From Jannaschia seohaensis (GTDB taxonomy: Bacteria; Pseudomonadota; Alphaproteobacteria; Rhodobacterales; Rhodobacteraceae), in contig NZ_UETC01000002.1 of NCBI RefSeq assembly GCF_900116765.1, positions 434,001 through 498,000 on the forward strand: a stretch of 64,000 nt of DNA, given 5' to 3'. Below, piece after piece: positions 61,274 through 64,000 of the stretch (within the stretch, counting starts at the first letter, position 1; each line of letters opens with the position of its first letter). The position numbers and the translations under genes were made by a program. The notes beneath the pieces were generated by a model. The model was not told the origin of the DNA and ran no database searches. It worked only from the letters and a program-made list of their open reading frames with translations.

Positions 61274-62014
61274 ATGCTCGACACCACCGAGACCGAAACC
61301 CAGCTGCGCATCGATCTCGCCGCCTGCCTGCGCCTCGCCGCGCGGGAGGGCTGGAACGAGGCGGTTGCCAATCACTTCTCCGCCGCCGTCAGCGAGGACG
61401 GCAAGCGGTTCCTGGTAAACCCGCGCTGGAAGCATTTCAGCCGGGTGAAAGCCTCGGACCTGCTGCTGGTCGATGCCGACGATCCCTCGACGATGGACCG
61501 CCCCGACGCGCCGGACCCGACCGCCTGGAACATCCACGGCGCGCTCCACCGCCGCCTGCCGAACGCGCGGGTCGCGCTGCATCTGCACCCGACCTATCTG
61601 ACGGCGCTGGCGGGGCTGAAGGATCCGCGGATCCTGCCCATCGATCAGGTCACGGCGCGCTGGCACAACCGGCTGGCCTACGACATGGCCTTCGGCGGCA
61701 TCGCCCATGAGGCCGAGGAAGGCGAGCGGATCGCCACCACCTTCGGCAATCACGACGCTGTCCTGATGGGCAATCACGGCGCCACCACCATCGGCGCCAC
61801 CGCCGCCGACGCCTATGACGCGATGTACCACCTGGAGCGGGCCGCCCGGACGATGGTGCTCGCGCTCTCGACCGGCCGCCCGCTGGCGGTGATGGATGAC
61901 GCGCTGGCGGAACAGACCGCCCAGGGCTGGGAGACGGACGGCGCCGAGCGGCAGGCCCATTTCGCCGAGATGAAGGCCATTCTCGACGTCGAAGAGCCGG
62001 ACTACGCCGAATGA
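61274..62014 (+). CDS. Class II aldolase/adducin family protein
   Basis: A 246-aa metal-dependent protein of the aldolase II/adducin family: LRIDLAACLRLAAREGWNEA, VANHFSAAVSEDGKRFLVNP, the zinc His pair in ALHLHPTYLTALAG and a later His in MGNHGATTIGATAADAYDAM. The family covers sugar-phosphate aldolases and decarboxylases. Among pyrimidine genes it may act on a C3 semialdehyde or related acid, but this is speculation. ATGA-type overlap with the following lipoprotein gene. Confidence 0.88.
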   Translation: MLDTTETETQLRIDLAACLRLAAREGWNEAVANHFSAAVSEDGKRFLVNPRWKHFSRVKASDLLLVDADDPSTMDRPDAPDPTAWNIHGALHRRLPNARVALHLHPTYLTALAGLKDPRILPIDQVTARWHNRLAYDMAFGGIAHEAEEGERIATTFGNHDAVLMGNHGATTIGATAADAYDAMYHLERAARTMVLALSTGRPLAVMDDALAEQTAQGWETDGAERQAHFAEMKAILDVEEPDYAE

Positions 62015-62697
62015 GGCGTGCCGCGCCGCTGGTTGTGATGGCCGCGGCTCTTGCGGGCTGTGTCGGCCTGTCCGGCGCAGTGCCGCTCCGCCCTGGTCTG
62101 GCCGGGGGCGAGACGCCGGCGGCGATCCAGCCCGGCACGGTCTATCGCTGGTCCGTGAGCGGCGAATTCGGCGGCCAAGCCATCCCGTCGGGCACCATAA
62201 CCCTGCGCGCGGTCTCGGTCACCGCCGAGGAAGCGCGCCTGACCGGCACGATTGCCCTTCCCCTCGGCGAGGAGGCCGACCTGACACCGGAACGCCAGCG
62301 CGAGGCCATCGCCGCACTCGACGCCGTCATCGGCCGCGACACGGAGGCCGAGATCGTCGATGGCGCGCTCCGCTTTCCGGCGGAGATCGTGCTGGACGCC
62401 GACCGCCGCGCCGTCGCCTCGCTCAGCCTCTCGCCCCGCGTTCGGCACGAGCCGCATGATTGCAGCCGGGTCCCGGGGGACTGCGTGACGCGCACCATTC
62501 TGCCCGATGGCAGCGCCATCCGCGTCGAGATCCGCCAGACTGAGCGGGACGGCATCTGGACGGCCCGCAGCCGCGCCGATGACGGCACGGCCACGACAAC
62601 CCGCTATTCCGTGGACCCAAGCGGCGTCCTGCTCGACAGCGTGCTGGTTCAGCGCGCCGCCGGGGGCCGTGGCACCTTCACCCTTCGGAGGCTCTGA
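62011..62697 (+). CDS. Predicted lipoprotein, unknown function (1)
   Basis: A 228-aa exported protein with a lipobox: MRRAAPLVVMAAALAGCVGL (LAG-C, lipidated Cys at 17). The mature part is beta-rich (TVYRWSVSGEFGGQAIPSGT, EIVLDADRRAVASLSLSPRV, RTILPDGSAIRVEIRQTERD). I do not recognise a family. It overlaps the aldolase stop by four bases and is followed after one base by another lipoprotein gene, so the three are co-translated. Confidence 0.72.
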   Translation: MRRAAPLVVMAAALAGCVGLSGAVPLRPGLAGGETPAAIQPGTVYRWSVSGEFGGQAIPSGTITLRAVSVTAEEARLTGTIALPLGEEADLTPERQREAIAALDAVIGRDTEAEIVDGALRFPAEIVLDADRRAVASLSLSPRVRHEPHDCSRVPGDCVTRTILPDGSAIRVEIRQTERDGIWTARSRADDGTATTTRYSVDPSGVLLDSVLVQRAAGGRGTFTLRRL

Positions 62698-62698
62698 C

Positions 62699-62947
62699 AT
62701 GCCCTATCGCCTCGTGCCCCTCGTCCTTGTGCTGGCCGCCTGCGCCACCCCCACGCGCCCGCCCCCGGTCGACCGGCCCGACCTCTACGAGACCACGGAT
62801 GCGCCGATTCCCTTCGCCGTCCGACAGCTCTTGCCCCGCGGCGTCCTGCCATCGGATGTCCGCGTCCGCGCCAATTGCTACGGCTACGCCGCCGGCGGCA
62901 CCGTCTATCCCGTCCTCGTCCCGCGCAGCGGGCAGTACTGCATCTAA
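62699..62947 (+). CDS. Predicted small lipoprotein (2)
   Basis: An 82-aa lipoprotein: MPYRLVPLVLVLAACATPTR with lipobox LAA-C (Cys15), a Pro-rich linker and a compact tail VRVRANCYGYAAGGTVYPVLVP ending GQYCI, which holds two more Cys that could pair. Small proteins with this NCYGY...QYC ending are, in my memory, found next to hydA in Roseobacters. It begins one base after the previous stop. Confidence 0.72.
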   Translation: MPYRLVPLVLVLAACATPTRPPPVDRPDLYETTDAPIPFAVRQLLPRGVLPSDVRVRANCYGYAAGGTVYPVLVPRSGQYCI

Positions 62948-62959
62948 CCGGAGGCCCTC

Positions 62960-64000
62960 ATGTCCAAGGTCATCAAGAACGGCACCATCGTCACCGCCGA
63001 TCGTCAGTGGAAGGCCGACGTGCTGATCGAAGGCGAGAAGATCGCCGAGATCGGCGAGAACCTCTCGGGCGACGAGATCATCGACGCCTCCGACGCCTAT
63101 GTGATCCCCGGCGGCATCGATCCGCACACCCATCTGGAAATGCCCTTCATGGGCACCACCGCCGCTGAGACCTTCGAGTCCGGCACCTTCGCCGCCGCCG
63201 CCGGCGGCACGACCATGCTGGTCGATTTCTGCCTGCCGGGCGAGGATGGGAGCCTGCTCAACGCGGTCGATGCCTGGGACGCGAAATCCAAGGACCAGAT
63301 CTGCACCGACATCTCCTACCATATGGCGATCACCGGCTGGAACGAGACCATCTTCAACGAGATGGAGACCGTCGTGAAGGAGCGGGGGATCAACACCTTC
63401 AAGCACTTCATGGCCTATAAGGGCGCGCTGATGGTGGAAGATGACGAGATGTTCGCCTCCTTCCGGCGCTGTGCGGAACTGGGCGCCCTGCCCCTGGTCC
63501 ATGCCGAGAACGGCGACGTCGTGGCCGCCCTGCAAGAGAAATACATGGCCGAGGGCATCACCGGCCCCGAGGGCCACGCCTATAGCCGTCCGCCCGAGGT
63601 CGAGGGCGAGGCCGCCAACCGCGCCATCATGATCGCCGACGCGGCGGGCTGCCCGCTCTACATCGTCCATGTCTCCTGCGAGCAGGCGCACGAAGCCATC
63701 CGCCGCGCCCGCCAGAAGGGCATGCGCGTCTATGGCGAGCCGCTGATCCAGCACCTGACCCTCGACGAGAGCGAGTATTTCAACAAGGACTGGCAATACG
63801 CCGCCCGCCGCGTCATGTCCCCGCCCTTCCGCTCCAAGGAGCACCAGGACGGGCTCTGGGCCGGGCTGGCCGCCGGGTCGCTGCAAGTCGTGGCGACCGA
63901 CCACGCCGCCTTCTCGGACGAGCAGAAGCGCATGGGCGTCGGCGACTTCACCAAGATCCCCAACGGCACCGGCGGCCTGGAGGAGCGGATGGCGATGCTC
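62960..64000 (+). CDS. hydA: Dihydropyrimidinase (partial, 3' end outside window)
   Basis: Zn amidohydrolase opening the dihydrouracil/dihydrothymine ring to the N-carbamoyl amino acid, step two of reductive pyrimidine breakdown. 347 residues are present of about 480. Seen: MSKVIKNGTIVTADRQWKAD, the metal HxH in GGIDPHTHLEMPFMGTT, the carbamylated Lys in NTFKHFMAYKGALM, HAENGD, YIVHVSCEQAHEAI and VATDHAAFSDEQK. GGAGG precedes the ATG. Together with preT, preA and the carbamoylase it completes the pathway. Confidence 0.95.
   Translation, partial: MSKVIKNGTIVTADRQWKADVLIEGEKIAEIGENLSGDEIIDASDAYVIPGGIDPHTHLEMPFMGTTAAETFESGTFAAAAGGTTMLVDFCLPGEDGSLLNAVDAWDAKSKDQICTDISYHMAITGWNETIFNEMETVVKERGINTFKHFMAYKGALMVEDDEMFASFRRCAELGALPLVHAENGDVVAALQEKYMAEGITGPEGHAYSRPPEVEGEAANRAIMIADAAGCPLYIVHVSCEQAHEAIRRARQKGMRVYGEPLIQHLTLDESEYFNKDWQYAARRVMSPPFRSKEHQDGLWAGLAAGSLQVVATDHAAFSDEQKRMGVGDFTKIPNGTGGLEERMAML

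Overview
The window is high-GC, densely packed bacterial DNA. Its genes point to an alphaproteobacterium of the Rhodobacteraceae (Roseobacter-like) group: a GapR/DUF2312 protein, a PleD-type response regulator divergent from a DUF3572 gene, a malic enzyme fused to a phosphotransacetylase domain, a reductive pyrimidine catabolism cluster, YtoQ, and the short 'GTATTTT...AGAAGA' and GC-palindrome intergenic repeats that I associate with this family. I cannot name the genus. No rRNA, tRNA, CRISPR array, prophage or intact insertion sequence was seen.

Layout. 1-10.8 kb: a peptide/oligopeptide ABC transporter split over both strands (permease and binding protein on minus, fused double ATPase on plus), two M20 metallohydrolases, a DUF2848 protein and a tandem pair of GH13 alpha-glucosidases. 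10.9-18.8 kb: one minus-strand operon holding a Crp/Fnr-type regulator, a xanthine-dehydrogenase-family enzyme (FAD subunit plus a fused 2Fe-2S/Mo subunit), a 6-hydroxynicotinate-reductase homologue, a UPF0280 protein and two tandem DUF1185 proteins. This looks like an uncharacterised route that hydroxylates and then reductively opens an N-heterocycle, and it is the most interesting system in the window. 19-30 kb: housekeeping and accessory genes (YtoQ, HI0933-type flavoprotein, CBS protein, GDSL hydrolase, SHMT-like PLP enzyme, GlpD), then a phytanoyl-CoA-dioxygenase-like gene divergent from a two-subunit, Tat-exported isoquinoline-1-oxidoreductase-type enzyme with a phosphoglycolate phosphatase. 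30-42 kb: small conserved genes (including an unlisted 45-aa gene with its own terminator), YqgE, GapR, a fasciclin protein, an orphan UgpC-type ATPase, two SnoaL-like proteins, MaeB, a cupin protein, an EamA transporter and a NUDIX enzyme.

42.6-44.4 kb is a compact envelope-sensing cassette: an exported EF-hand protein, an ECF sigma factor, a one-helix anti-sigma-like protein and a periplasmic CnrX/Spy-like protein. It is followed by PleD/DUF3572 and a YejA-like binding protein. At 48.3-48.4 kb an apparently complete small-RNA gene (promoter, hairpin, rho-independent terminator) lies between divergent genes. 48.8-50.8 kb is an overlapping trio of 3-hydroxybutyrate dehydrogenase, pentapeptide-repeat protein and patatin. 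50.9-53.0 kb is a decaying zone with frameshifted fragments and about 1.4 kb without convincing genes.

53-64 kb is the reductive pyrimidine (uracil/thymine) degradation region: PreT and PreA (dihydropyrimidine dehydrogenase), a RutR-like TetR regulator, a beta-ureidopropionase-type amidohydrolase and dihydropyrimidinase (cut by the window end). Unrelated small genes, two lipoproteins, a class II aldolase and a winged-helix/alpha-beta hydrolase fusion are inserted among them. A near-perfect palindrome in front of preT is a likely operator. All function calls rest on motifs and remembered family features; no database search was run.
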